From assembly GCA_027257055.1 (NCBI GenBank), contig JAPVLO010000055.1, forward strand, positions 7,463,501-7,527,500: a stretch of DNA of 64,000 bases, written 5' to 3'. Under the pieces are notes generated by a model, which was not told the origin of the DNA, ran no database searches, and was given only the letters and a program-made list of their open reading frames with translations. The DNA comes from Cephalopachus bancanus. Lineage: Eukaryota > Chordata > Mammalia > Primates > Tarsiidae. Shown in pieces: positions 36,216 through 47,936 of the stretch (position 1 is its first letter; each line of letters opens with the position of its first letter). The translations under genes and the position numbers were made by a program.

Positions 36216-37160
36216 TGGCAAAGTGTAACCTATTTTTATAAAGACTCCACATGTATTAGAATTTAGAATTACACTAACATGTAGTGAAATAGAGAGAGGT
36301 TACTACTTCACTAATACCATGGCTAAGATTTCATGGAACTTTCCTCCAATTCTTCTGTTATGCACAGGTATTTTCTCAGAGCTGGGATCATGTTTCCTTA
36401 TCGTCAAGCCCTAAACATTTCCCCGAAATGGGCACTGTGCAGAGTAGGCAGCATTACACTAACCACCAAACCAAGGTGCTGAAGTCATAGCACCGGATCT
36501 CCATCAGTGTGAGTACCCTGAAGCCACTCCTCTGTGGGCATAAAACCCTGAAACTCTCAAACGTCACCTTTTCTTTGTTCTTAAAATAGAGCCCCTCCTG
36601 CACTGCAACATTTTCAAACTGCCCAGACATCTCTCCCGCACAGTGTGCTTGTGTGCTTTTTGTGTGTGCACATATCACAATAGGTGGATGCCTAAGAGCA
36701 TTTTCCTCTAGGATTTATCTTCAAAGGGTTAATGGGACTCCCTCAGAGGAAGGGGAACAATCCTGTTCAGTTAAGGAACAGAGCAAAGTCAAGTCTGACA
36801 GATGTAAAATTTGACCCATGTCTGAACTGTGGCTTTAGTGTTGGGTAGGATTCTCAGCTTTTGGTGATTCTGTAAGTTGAATTTCAGGGAGGTCGCTCTT
36901 TTCATTTCTTTACAACTATTCTCCTGCTTTGAATTATCAGTGAAAGCAGACACTCCCTCTTCTAGCTCTGCAGAGACACTTAGCCCTCAGGTTAGCCCGG
37001 CCAGTCCCTCTACAGATCCGTTCCACTGTAGAACACCACCTCCCCCAAGAAAGTTGCTTGCTTGCATTCTAGAAAACTTACAGAAGGGAAAGGTGGCACT
37101 TTAATGTATAGCTATAATTCTAAAACTAGAAAGGCAAGAAGTATCCTGCTCTATATACAT
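36216..37160. other. Unassigned DNA
   Basis: 36370-36460 may hold an L2 3' scrap ('gggatcatgtttccttatcg'). A somewhat GC-richer stretch at 36940-37060 is not recognised. Confidence 0.4.
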
Positions 37161-37199
37161 AGTTGTTGTTGTTGTTTGCTGGTTGGTTGGTTGGTTTTT
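37161..37199 (+). repeat. (GTT)n/(GGTT)n simple repeat
   Basis: GTT units followed by GGTT units. Confidence 0.9.
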
Positions 37200-38744
37200 G
37201 CAGGAATTACATTAGGAATGCATTCACGTCAACAGGCTTGAAAATTATCTTTCCATTAAAATGTCTTGCAAAGATCTCTACCCACACAAATTATCTAAGA
37301 AAGTGATAGAAGAGACTAGAAACCAAGACAGTAAAAGATGAACTGGAACGAACCAACAAAACAGTGATTTGGCAGATGGGATACCCAGATTCTATTTTCT
37401 GCATGCCAATATCTCACTATAGCTTTGGGTCACTTCTCCCCACTTCAGTTTCTAGTTTTGTAAAATAATTTTCGAAGTTTGGGTTCTAGCAAGTGTAGTC
37501 ACTATTAGGATTATCTTTCCCATATTTAACTACTAATGTTTGTTAATTATTTTTCAAGTCTGTTAAGTGAGGATTAGTCTGATGAATCTGGTTTTTAGAA
37601 TGTTATGCCTCACCGTAAAAGCACGAAGTCCAGCATAGCACATGTTTGATCAAAGCAGTGGAAAAATGGTTTGGTAAAAAGTTAGGAGGCTGCACTTTCT
37701 CCTTTGGTGCCCTGAAAGCAGCTATTAGCAAACATGGAAGGAGGCTGACTTCACCTTTCTCCCTTTCTTCTGCCTCCTGGGCTTATTTATGCAGAGAGTT
37801 TAAAATATCCCCTAGCCTTCTTCTAAACTCCATATCACCATAGCAAACTCCTTTATAGCATCCATGGTGTCTTCTGAAAGTTTCCTCTGCCTGTGCTTCC
37901 TCCCACGGGTTCACAGCCAACCTCAAAGGACTTTGTTCTAATTCCAGGTTTGCACTGAGGTTGTGGAGCAGACACATGCTGCCTATGAAATCTCTGCAGT
38001 CCCGGATGAAAACCAACATGCAGCAAGTATGACTTCAGTGTACACAGTCAGTTGTATACAAATGTAGTCTCTTTATTGTTTCATAATTCAAGGTATGTTC
38101 TATTTTAAGCCCTAATTCTGCCTTCAGTCAACACTGAGCTGCAACCTGTCTGAATGGGTGAGCACCCATGATGCCAAGACGTTGATCAGGGAACCAGGGT
38201 AAAACCGCTCACCCCCATGTGCTGTCTCCATGTAGGGTCTGCTGAGGTGGCCAGCATCCCACTGGAAATTGCTCTGAGGTATCCCTGACTCCAATATGCA
38301 TGGTCATATGTCCAAAGATACTACTTTGTGTCATGCTACAGACACAAAATTCACTGCTGCTTTTAAGTCATGCTGGAACATGGAGGTCTTTGAAAGAATC
38401 CCTTAATGTATCTGCCTCTGCCAGATATTTGGAGAGTGTCTCAGACATGAGTATTTTTTAGAATCTCCTGCCTCTACCACAGTTGCCCTGAAGAGTCTAA
38501 TGGCAGGAAGGTTTAAGAGCCACCACCTTAGATTTTAAATGTAGCCAGGCTTCTGTGACATGCCATAAGGCTCTAGCAAGGTCATGGGTCTCTTCCAATG
38601 TATAAAGCCTCTGAGCTATTCTAGGGCCTATTCCACCTTCTCAGTGGCAGAGATCTGAGTTAAATCCCTTCCTCCAAACATGTATTACATGCCAGGATGT
38701 GGCCATGTGATTTTGTCTAGGTATATATCCTTACAGAAATTCAG
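37200..38744. other. Unassigned DNA
   Basis: No named repeat and no supported gene. The frames at 37646-37843 and 37783-38019 overlap on opposite strands and lack domains. Confidence 0.4.
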
Positions 38745-38850
38745 ATCCTTCATGTGTAAAAAGTGGACAAGAATAAATACCCAGAAGATTTATACAGGGG
38801 TTAAATGAGGAGGAAATATAAGGCTCTGTTGTATAATTGACTACTGATAA
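38745..38850 (-). repeat. MIR SINE remnant
   Basis: 'cttcatgtgtaaaaagtgga' and 'tatacaggggttaaatgagg' follow reverse MIR order. Confidence 0.55.
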
Positions 38851-38854
38851 ATAG

Positions 38855-39005
38855 TAAATATTTATCAAGCAACCTGCTATGTGCTGAGATATTATAGGTA
38901 TTGAGGATAATGGAGGAAAGAAAGCCAAGTGCTTATTCTTATAAAACTTGTGTTTTATTATAGGAGCAGACAAATAAGTAAATAAATATATAGGCCTTGG
39001 GTGAT
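38855..39005 (+). repeat. Old L2/MIR-type repeat
   Basis: 'tatttatcaagcaacctgct', 'atgtgctgagatattatagg', and 'gcagacaaataagtaaataa' fit a widespread ancient mammalian repeat. I am unsure of the exact family. Confidence 0.5.
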
Positions 39006-39141
39006 AACGAGTAGAAGAGGAGAAACTAATCTTGGAGCTTACATCTGATAGACATGGGCACACTATTCTGTGCTCTGTTATATAGTCCTTGAAGTAGAGT
39101 GGACACTCTTATGGACACACTTGGACACTCTTCTGATGGAA

Positions 39142-39193
39142 CCATCTCATTTCACTCAGAATTTAATCCATCTCATTTCACTCAGAATTTAAT
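39142..39193 (+). repeat. Perfect 26-bp tandem duplication
   Basis: The unit starting ccatctcatttcactcagaa occurs at 39142-39167 and 39168-39193 without a mismatch, suggesting a recent event. Confidence 0.95.
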
Positions 39194-40314
39194 CTAAATG
39201 TCGTATGTCCTTGTGGTGGCCAACATATCCCTCTTCTTCCCAACTCACCTCTAATGCCTCTTTCATTAAGAAGTCCATTCTCCAAATGGACATAATCTCT
39301 GTCTCTAAATCCACATAGTATTTTAGCTGTACCTCACTTGTGTTATTTTTATTGTGTCTTTATATTATTAAAAAAGTATGTATTTTTTTCTTTCTATATC
39401 ATTATATAGTTATATCATTATGTAACTGAGCCCCTTTTGTGTGCTTCATGAAGGAACATTATATTTTTGGCCAATATTTTTTTGTTTTATTTGGCATCCC
39501 AGAAACTACACCAACACATTAATTTTTCAAAGAATAGGTGCTCCATGAAAGCGTGTTGGCTATCAAAGGTAAATTAACAAAAGCAAGATAGAAATCATAC
39601 TTCACAGATGCTTTTGTTATAACTAGGGACCTCAGCTTTCCAATAAGATTTTTAAATGCCACTTTTCTGCTTTGGTCATAGTGCCTCATCTCTTTTGAAA
39701 CTGATGGAACAGAGAAGCAGAATCATGTTGCTTGGATATTGGCTTCTCTAACAGCAAAAATTAAGAGAACTATTAAGATTTGTCACACTTGAACCATTAG
39801 GGTTCCTGCTAAGGTAATGGAGGAAGAGTGAGGGGCAGGAGCAGAAATGTGATTTGATATTTATTTAAGTTCAACACAGCATATTCACATTAATTGGAGC
39901 TGTGTTTTGCAGGCAGACATTCGAATCAGCTGAGAGCACAGGAGGCAAACAAAAGATTGTGGGAGTTGCATGTGATTTCAGCTGGAGCAGCAGAGTTATG
40001 GGCAACAACAGGTTTTTCGTCTGAAGGTAGAAAGGCCGCCCTTGTCCATCATTCCTGCATTTTAGGAAGTCTTCTGAGCTCCTACTTCTGGCAGTCCTTG
40101 GAGTCACGATTTTCTATAACTGTCTTTATCTGAGTCTCATTCCAAAGCCTGACCTGCTCTCTATCTGTGCCCAAACTCAAGTCTGTGCTATTTCTGGATC
40201 AAGATTCTTCTCTCCAGTTGGTCAACTGAACTTCTCGACTCCTTGAAACTAGCCACAGAATCAACATTACCGAAAAGGAACTGAGCCCATTCTGTGTTGA
40301 AATCCTGATTCTTA
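39194..40314. other. Unassigned DNA
   Basis: Frames on both strands near 39871-40133 overlap each other and have no domain. Confidence 0.4.
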
Positions 40315-40490
40315 CTTTTCAAATTGTGAGCTCTGTGGAGTTCCTTTATATTTTCACTTGACCTCAGTGTACAATGGGGATGTTTGTTCCCTCATAGAAT
40401 TTTGTGAAGAATGAATGAAACAATGTATTTCTAGTTCTAAGTGCTCAGAGTATGTTAGTTTGACTTCTGGCTCTTAGCAATGAACATCCC
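40315..40490 (-). repeat. MIR SINE remnant
   Basis: 'cttgacctcagtgtacaatg', 'gaagaatgaatgaaacaatg' and 'ctaagtgctcagagtatgtt' are in reverse MIR order. Confidence 0.7.
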
Positions 40491-40750
40491 AACTAAATCA
40501 TTTCTAGCTAGAAACTATAAGTAATCCTATGCCTGTCCTGTCTCCCTCAGCAGCCTTCTTATTTTAGAAAATAAGATGTATACAAAAGTTATGGTGCATT
40601 ATAAACTATCATTTATTTATCTATCTTTCCAAATAATTCATTTAACAATTTTTTTCACTGAAGTGATGCATATTCCTTTATAGAAAATCTGTGTACTAGT
40701 CCTCCCCAAATTAAGCTTCTTCGGTTTGGTGGTACCACAGTAATCTGCAT

Positions 40751-41032
40751 CAGTAGTACCCAACCTTTTTGGCATCAGGGACCAGTTTGACAGAAGACAA
40801 TTTTTCCATGGCCCGGGTGAAGGAAGGGGTGTGAATCGTTAGATACTAGATTCTCATAAGGAGTGGCAACCTAGACCCCTTGCATGAGCAATTCTCAATA
40901 GGGTTGCCTCACCTATGAGAATCTAGTGCCGCCACTGCTCTGACAGCAGGCTGAGGTCCTCTTTCCTACTGCACATGTCCTGCTGTGCACCTCGTTCTTA
41001 ACAGACCATGGACTGGGGACTCGGGACCCCTG
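40751..41032 (+). mobile_element. Non-autonomous hAT transposon
   Basis: Left end cagtagtacccaaccttttt and right end 'gactcgggacccctg' form an imperfect TIR pair. Between them are 'atggcccgggtgaaggaagg' and 'atgagaatctagtgccgcca', typical of a common mammalian hAT family. An 8-bp duplication is not clearly preserved and no transposase is present. Confidence 0.75.
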
Positions 41033-41295
41033 ACCTATACAACTGATCCTAGCCTAGAGAATCTTAATGATTACAAAATCCAAGCTCCACAGGAACTTCA
41101 GCTTTTGCTCCTGGTTGACATCAGACAGGACACCTTAGTATGGTTAAGAACTGGAACCAAAGATAAAACAACCACAGAGCTGGAAGTAAAACTTTTAGTG
41201 TGAGGAGTAAAGATGTTAAAAGTCTCTAGTTCTAGTGAAGTGGAAAGTCTTCATTTCTTAGATATTCAATTACCTTTTGAGAGCCTTCACTTCTT

Positions 41296-41593
41296 TTTTT
41301 TTTTTGAGTTGGAGTCTCACTCTGTTGCCCAGACTGGAGTGCAGTGGCCGCTCCTGGCCACCGCAACCTCGACCTGCTGGGCTCCAGCGATCCTTCCGCC
41401 TCAGCCTTCCAAGTAGCCGGAATTACAGGCATGCGCTACCACGCCTGGCTGATTTTTTTTTTTTTTTTTTTTGATTTATTGTAGAGATGAGGTCTCGCTG
41501 CCCGGGCGGGTCTCAAACCCACAGGCTCAGGCGATCCACTCACCTCAGCCTCCCAAAGGTGCGGGATTACAGGCTGAGCCACTGATCCCAGCT
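41296..41593 (-). mobile_element. Dimeric Alu with 13-bp target duplication
   Basis: Complete young-type Alu in reverse: T-tail, 'gagttggagtctcactctgt', right arm, long T-rich linker at about 41453-41472, left arm ending at 41593. The duplication gccttcacttctt is at 41283-41295 and 41594-41606. Confidence 0.95.
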
Positions 41594-41606
41594 GCCTTCA
41601 CTTCTT

Positions 41607-42265
41607 AAATCTTCCTTTTCTTTGGAGTTCCCTCCCTGTCTCCCAATCTCTCTCCCTTCCTTCTTTCTTCTTTCCTTTGAACTATTCTTTTTGGTTAGTA
41701 TTTTTTTCAAATGTATTTCCTATCCAAGAAGCTTGGGATTCCCTTGTACTTGAGGTTTTCTACTCTAGGAATTCTAAAACTAAAATAAGGTACACAGAAA
41801 AAAGACAACATTAGACTCTATAGACCAAAGGAATCTTTAAAGTTGAGACACAGTCCAGCCTCAGTTCCAGGGCCAGGTCACCATGATAAGTTTATTTCAT
41901 TTTGCAACAAACCACTGACTGATTTTTATCACTGAGTTTTTTCTCTTCTTTTTTAATTTTTTAGTGCTATGTATTATTGTAGGTTTGTGCTTAACATCCT
42001 GTAGGTTATCAACATGTGTAGATCTGTTGACTGCTTATTTTATTCCAGTTGAAGAGATAAATGTATGTATTTTTAAATTAATTTATATTTTATAAAGTTG
42101 CCAGGTATTATGCATGCTTTTCTGCAAAAGAAAAGTGTTTTATCTAGGACTTAGTAATAAGAACCTTTGGGATTCAAACCAAAACTTTTGGATGACAATC
42201 ACTTCTATTTCAGCACTTCTTGTATTCTTAACAGCTTAATATTATATTCAGGACCTTTTATCATA
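41607..42265. other. Unassigned DNA
   Basis: A CT-rich stretch at 41635-41680, otherwise unrecognised. Confidence 0.4.
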
Positions 42266-42314
42266 GATTTCATCATCATCATCATCATCATCATCATTAC
42301 TATTATTATTATTT
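42266..42314 (+). repeat. (ATC)n then (ATT)n microsatellite
   Basis: Trinucleotide run at the tail end of a minus-strand Alu, probably grown from its A/T-rich tail. Confidence 0.93.
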
Positions 42315-42527
42315 AAGTTGGAGTCTCACTCTGTTGCACAGGCTAGAGTGCAGTGACACGCTCACAGCTACCTCAACCTAGTCCTGTTGGGTTCAGGTGA
42401 TCCTTCTAATTCAGCCTTCCAAATAGCTAGAACTACAGTGCTCACCATTATGCCTGGCTACTTTTTGATTTATTGTAGAGATGAGTTCTCACTAAGCTGT
42501 GCAGGCTGGTCTTGAACCCCTGGTCTG
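42315..42527 (-). mobile_element. Older Alu, truncated
   Basis: 'agttggagtctcactctgtt' through 'ggtcttgaacccctggtctg' is a reverse Alu lacking the far left-arm end, more diverged than the young copies. Confidence 0.85.
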
Positions 42528-42689
42528 AGGCAGTATTTAATTCATTTAAACAATTTGCTTTTTATAGAAAAAGTTGCAGAAATTTAGATATATTTTTCAA
42601 ACCAAAACACTCAAAAAATGATGGATTATATTTTCCAAGGCAATATTTTTGTAATAATTATAAGACATTAAAGATGGTGCTAAAAACGC

Positions 42690-42820
42690 TAGTTTTGTGT
42701 CAAATAGACATAGGCTTAGATCCTAGCTGTAATACTTACTGCCTTTGAGGCATTGAGCAAGTTAGTTAACCTTTAAACTCTCAAATTTCTCATTTATATA
42801 TAATAGGTACAGTCTTGTCT
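42690..42820 (-). repeat. MIR SINE remnant
   Basis: 'gcttagatcctagctgtaat', 'gagcaagttagttaaccttt', 'ctcatttatatataataggt' are clear reverse MIR blocks. Confidence 0.85.
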
Positions 42821-44026
42821 GGGCTTCTCTGAAAAGCAGAACTGAGACAAGGCTTGCCTCTAAGTGGTTAACTTTGTATAGTGATTTTAGGAAAAAGATA
42901 TGGGTCAGCATTCATTTATCTATGCTTCCTTCCCTCATTGATTCATGTGGCTCCCTGTCTTGTCAACTCCCTCACACTATCAGGCTGTGCATTTATGGAT
43001 ACAGGCATCTCCCTGGAAAGCTGGGAAAGCAAGAGGTGACTTAGCTAAGGCAAAGTAACATCACGTTGCACCTGTGAAAAACTGGTTATTGTAGCAATGA
43101 CTAGACAAAACCTTGAGCCAAAAGACTTGAATGGATCACCAAAGATATCCTATATTTTCTATTCCTTTGCTCCTGACTTTGCATTAAATTCAGTCTGACA
43201 GAGAACGTTCAAAGTGGTTCCATATCGGTTTCCAAGAGACATTATAGGAGTGGGTTGATATAAAAAGCTATAGTCCCTGTTTTGTTAATGCAACTCACAT
43301 ATTTCATATCCGATAAGGATATATCATTTGCTCCATTGGATAAATCGAATTCAACAAAGTTACCTTCCCACCAAGTTTTGCTAGTCTTCATGAGTCATCA
43401 CACTGAGGATTCAGTGGAAAGACTGGACTTTCATCATTGGCACTAGCTATACTAGGCACTGAGATAGGGAGTCTGAGCTATTTTGTCCACGCAAAACCTC
43501 CATCTTTGCCATCATGATTGCTACATTTATGGACCCATTGGAGGGCACTGCATGAGCCAAGAATTACATATAATGAGTCATAAGTACTGATTGTTAAGTG
43601 ACTGGTCAGTGGACACTTTTGTGGACATTAATAATAATGTAAAACAAAAAATTTTGTATGCTTTGTATTCATTTCTGTAGATCCATTCATGTGCCTTTTC
43701 TAGTAAACTCCTTGTCTTCCTGTCCCTTGATCAACTGCAAGTCATTCTTCAATGGTCAGGAGTCCATATGCATTTGCACCTAATGCTTTTCTTCCTCTTT
43801 ATGAAATAATTGTGCAAAATGCCATTTTCAATCACCACAACTTTCAAGTCTAATATAAGTTGGGTTATGTTGTAGCACCTGCCCATTTTCAGACTATTCA
43901 TTGGTGAATTGTACCCAATTTTTATTCTTCTGCAAGCAGATTGAGGGAAGGCTTTAGCTCTTCAAGAAAAGAAGAGGACAAAAAGATTCAACAGAAGTAG
44001 TTTGATTTACTGCTCATTTAACTTAC
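42821..44026. other. Unassigned DNA, possibly decayed ERVL-type sequence
   Basis: No gene. Parts read like old LTR-retrotransposon internal sequence next to the MaLR LTR that follows, but I cannot show a domain. Confidence 0.3.
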
Positions 44027-44354
44027 TGCAATGAACTGAATATTTGTACTTCTTCTAAACACATATGCTGTAATCTGAATTACCAAGGTGATGGTATTAG
44101 CAGGTAAGGCTTTCGGGAGATCATTACCTTCAGGAGGGTGGAGTTCTCACAAATGAGATCCCTACTATCTAACACCACATGAGGGCACAGGGGGAAAATA
44201 CCAACTAGAAATAAGACTCTCATCAGACACCAGATTTGTCAGTGCCTTGATTTTTGGACTTCCGAGTTTCCAGAACTGTGAGAAATCAATTTCTATTTAT
44301 AAGCCACCCAGTTGATGGTATTATGTTATAGCTGCCAAAATGAACTAAGACTTA
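44027..44354 (+). mobile_element. MST/MLT1-type MaLR LTR
   Basis: Begins TGCAATGAACTGAATATTTG; contains 'ggtgatggtattagcaggta', 'gaacc/agaactgtgagaaat', 'tataagccacccagttgatg' and ends 'aaaatgaactaagact', the MaLR LTR order. Internally shortened relative to full MST LTRs. Confidence 0.75.
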
Positions 44355-44924
44355 CTCATGTCCCCTGGTCCTGATAATCCTGATGAGGTGCAATCTTGGG
44401 TGGATCATTCCATTGCATGCTGGATTAATGTCCACTTTGTCTAACAAATCCAGTAATATCAATCTCATGTAGAACACTTGTGATCTAGTTAGCATAAGGT
44501 GATCAATATACATATATCAGCATACCATCAAGATATTCTGAGAAAATACAGGTCCTTTTAGAATATATTTTGCCTGAAGCAGAAGAATTAACTCAAAGAG
44601 CAAAATGTCTTGCATCATGGCCCTTTGGGAATTTTCATGAAAAATGGAAATTCTATGGTTCTATTATCCTTCTGGAAAACAGAAGGAGGAAATTCATGTT
44701 CAATATTTTCATGGCTTGGTATCTATTTTCTTTGCCCATTTGATATACATAGCCTCTTTTGCTGCATAATTCAGGTAACAAAGATCATGCATGAATCACT
44801 GATTTTATAGTCACGTGCTACAATTTGTCCATTCAGCTTAATCATTTTAGTTTTTTGTTATCACTAGTCACATGTTGATAGAAATTTTTCTCATAGTGAA
44901 GGGTCTTAAGCCATTAACTTTTGT
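44355..44924. other. Unassigned DNA
   Basis: No gene or confident repeat. Confidence 0.4.
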
Positions 44925-45090
44925 ACTTTCCAGTACTGCCCTCCACTGATAGTTCTCTGGATTGTCACCTAGACGACTTTGTCTCATGGCTCAAGTCTCA
45001 GTTTAAATGTTTAATAGTCTGTTCAGAGAGGCCTTCTCCAACCACATTATCTAATGTAAATAGGTTGCCCTCATCTAAGATTTTTAAAGT
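44925..45090 (+). repeat. L2 LINE 3' region
   Basis: 'gctcaagtctcagtttaaat' and 'cagagaggccttctccaacc' match the conserved L2 3' region on this strand. Confidence 0.75.
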
Positions 45091-45416
45091 TGTGGAATTT
45101 AAAGAAAGTTACCAAAGGTATTCGTGGATAACTTAGTGTCACATAAAAAGAAAAAAAGATAAAAAGAAAAGCCAGTTGAATTCCCTTATATTTTAATATC
45201 AAATGTAAACAATTCTAGATAACTTGATGACATCAATAAAAATGTTTTTTAAATTTTAGAAAATATCTTGATGGCATCAGAGAGCAAAACACTTTCTAAG
45301 TAATGAATAGTTAAACACAAATCATAAAAAAAATTCTTGAATCAGGAAGAAGATAAAACTTCATAATAGATTATAGCTTTTAACAAAGTCAAATGCTGCA
45401 TTAAAAATCTTGCTAC
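45091..45416. other. Unassigned AT-rich DNA
   Basis: Nothing recognised. Confidence 0.4.
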
Positions 45417-45548
45417 AGAGACCAGGTTCAGTAGCTTACGCCTAAAGTCCACGCACATTGGGAGGTCAAGGCAAGAGAATTGCTTGAGTCCAGGAGTTAG
45501 AAACCTGTCTGGGCAACATAGTGAGACGTTGGCTCTACATTTTTTTAA
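45417..45548 (+). mobile_element. Free left Alu monomer (FLAM-like)
   Basis: 'ccaggttcagtagcttacgc', 'ttgcttgagtccaggagtta', 'ctgggcaacatagtgagacg' and a T-rich end form a single left arm with no right arm. It has ancestral features (caggag, gggcaacatag) that the young Alus lack. Such fossil monomers are a primate signature. Confidence 0.8.
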
Positions 45549-45781
45549 AACTTACAACGTCAACATCAGTCACAATAGGACAACTCCATTCCAGGATAGG
45601 CCTGGCTGGGGCAACCTCATGAGAGTACATACCTGGGGAAGAGAGTATCCTGTACATCCCCAGCAGAGATCTCCCTGGCCATAGGAGAGTGGGAGGGGAG
45701 GACTGCAGCCCCACCCACCTCCATTGCCCCTCCTCTTTCCCTGCTGCACTCCCTGAGGATAGAGTGAAAGAGGTGGCTCTA

Positions 45782-46070
45782 GCCGGGCTCGGTGGCTCAG
45801 CCTGTAATCTCGCACCTTTGGGAGGCTGAGGTGAGTGGATTGCCTGAGTCCGAGGGTTCGAGACCCACCTGGGCAGCGAGACCTCATCTCTACAATAAAT
45901 CAAAAAATCAGCTGGGCATGGTAGTGCATGCCTGTAATTCCGGCTACTTGGAAGGCTGAGGTGGAAGGATCGCTGGAGCCCAGCAGGTCGAGGCTGCGGT
46001 GGCCGGGAGCGGCCACTGCACTCTAGTCTGGGCGACAGAGTGACACTCCAACTCAAAAAAAAAACAAACA
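45782..46070 (+). mobile_element. Alu at the 5' end of the composite
   Basis: A full-length young-type dimer: starts gccgggctcggtggctcagc right after the duplication (one base between), B box ggttcgagac, right arm 'gccgggagcggccactgcac', end 'actccaactc', then an A-tail interrupted by C (46055-46070). The next base starts the L1. Confidence 0.95.
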
Positions 46071-46898
46071 GGAGAGGGGTTTAAGATGGTGACCAGGCAA
46101 CCTGGCATCTGAAGCCCTCTGCAAGGGAGATCTGCAGTGGGTCCCTGACTGTTGCCCCAGGGGGCTGGGGACCCCAGCATTGCAGTCTGCTCTTCAGACA
46201 GAGCTCGGCCATCACCACCGCTGGAACATCGCAACGACTGGACCTTTTTACTGCATTGCACTGTCCCGCCACCACCGCAGCCCCTCCCCCCACCGGCGCT
46301 CCCGTTGCCGCCGTCAGTGCTCCCGTTGCTGCCGCCGCAGCCTCTGGGACAAGTAGCTCATCACAACCCGACCCGAGGAGATCCACACCAAACTGCTTCA
46401 GGGAGGATCTGCTGGGATTGCTGCCACCTCTCCTGCTCCGAGACTATCCTGCCCGCCCGGCGTGGGGTTCCTGTTGCCTGCTCGGAGGCAGGCAGCCATC
46501 TTGTTCCTGTCTGGCCCCACCCCCTCTGGGGTGAGAAGATGAGATAGCACCACCTGCTGGCGATTGTAGGGAGTAAACCTAAAGTCCCACTGCACGTACA
46601 GATTCCAGGACAGTGGGAAGTGGGTTCCACATTATCCACACGCCTGTCAGCAAATACCAGGACCTGCAGACAGATTTTGAATCACAGCTCTCCCCTTAAG
46701 TACATCTCAAAACTGCAAAAAGGACCACCTCCAACCTACAGTGCAACTTCAGAATTGAACAAAGAAAGAGGACATACATAAAGAATAGGAGATTGAACAA
46801 ACAGAAGTAAAACCAATCCCTTTACTCCTGAATAACAGAATTAAAGAAGATGGTGACGTGTAGGGAAGAAAAAAGTAGGGAGGGGGAAAACCACACAA
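46071..46898 (+). promoter_or_regulatory. L1 5' UTR with internal promoter and YY1-like site
   Basis: An AAGATGGTG motif at 46083-46091 matches the YY1 site that sets accurate L1 transcription start in primates. Downstream is a strongly GC-rich segment (46260-46350) with repeated CCG/CCGCC units and CpGs, unlike the AT-rich surroundings. Several overlapping proline- and alanine-rich frames on both strands here (up to 131 codons) follow from the composition and show no domain. Confidence 0.75.
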
Positions 46899-47864
46899 AT
46901 GAAGAAAAACCAAAAGAAGAATATAGGTCTTACACAGACCCCTGGGAGATCAGACAATGAGAAAACAGATTCTGGAACACAGACAATGAAGAGTCCCCAG
47001 AATGACTGGCTACATGCAACAAACCCAGACATCAAGACATTAATGGAGAGAATTAAAAAAATTGAGGAGAGACAAGTGGAAAGTAGGAAGGAGCTGTTGT
47101 CAGAAATGACAGCAGTAAAGAATACTGTGATGGAAATGAATAACAGACTAATAAGCATGGAAAGCAGAATCAGCCAAGCAGAAGAAAGAATCTCAGAGCT
47201 CGAAGACCAAAACACAGAACTAACCCAAACTGTCAAAAGCATAGAAAAGAAGCTCAAAAAGACAGAACAAAACCTGCAAGAGATGAATGATCACTTCAAG
47301 AGACCAAACCTGAGAATAATTGGGCTTCCTGAGGCAGAAAGAGAAACAGAAGCCACACTGGAACAAACATTTCATGAAATCATTCAAGAAAACGTCCCTC
47401 ATCTCATTAAGGATGAAAAAATTCAAACACAAGAGATTCAGAGAACCCCTGCAAGACAACAAACGAGAAGACCAACTCCCAGATACATAATAATTCGCCT
47501 AAACAAAGTAGCTATGAAAGGAAAAATCCTAAAGGCAGCAAGAGAAAAAGGCCAGACTACCTACCAGGGAAAACCAATTTGAATAGCGGCAGATTTATCC
47601 ACAGAAACCCTTCAGGCCAGGAGAGGCTGGAGCCCTATCTTCAAAGTTCTAAAAGAGAAACAATTTCAACCAAGACTAACCTACCCAGCCAAGCTAAGCT
47701 TCATTAGTGAGGGAGAATTGAAATCTTTTCCAAACATCCAATCCCTAAGAACCTACGCCGCCACCAGACCACCTCTACAAGAAACACTTAAGAAAGTACT
47801 GAACACAGAAGAAAAAGAAAAAAGAACAACAGCATTCTTCACAAGAGTACAGGCAAAAGATTAA
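46899..47864 (+). pseudogene. L1 ORF1 (RNA-binding chaperone) with one premature stop
   Basis: ORF1p coats L1 RNA as a trimer and acts as a nucleic-acid chaperone. The frame starts at 46899 (MKKNQKKNIG) and is open for 227 codons to TGA at 47580-47582, then continues open in the same frame to TAA at 47862-47864, giving 321 residues in all, close to the 338 of human ORF1p. Residues about 60-135 form a heptad-rich coiled coil (RLISMESRISQAEERISELE). The RRM begins near residue 137 (RPNLRIIGLPE), and the C-terminal domain (PAKLSF) lies beyond the stop. The stop replaces what is usually an Arg codon after QGKPI, and CGA to TGA is the typical CpG decay change. A truncated protein would lack the C-terminal domain. 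Confidence 0.92.
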
Positions 47865-47936
47865 AAACACACATGAACCTACACCAAAACCCAAAGAAAG
47901 ACAACAAATAAACAGGAACAACTCTGTAAGAACCTT

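Noticed and set aside
36877..37104. 75-codon frame with a possible signal-like N-terminus
   Set aside because: A hydrophobic start followed by Ser/Pro-rich sequence, but no family resemblance and no neighbouring exons; probably chance.
42266..42314. Regular trinucleotide repeats considered as a CRISPR-like or coding repeat
   Set aside because: Simple microsatellite at an Alu tail; no spacers and no frame.
46081..46639. Antisense and sense frames in the L1 5' UTR, considered as an ORF0-like gene
   Set aside because: Composition-driven alanine/proline-rich frames. ORF0 is described from a different L1 lineage, and I see no shared motif.
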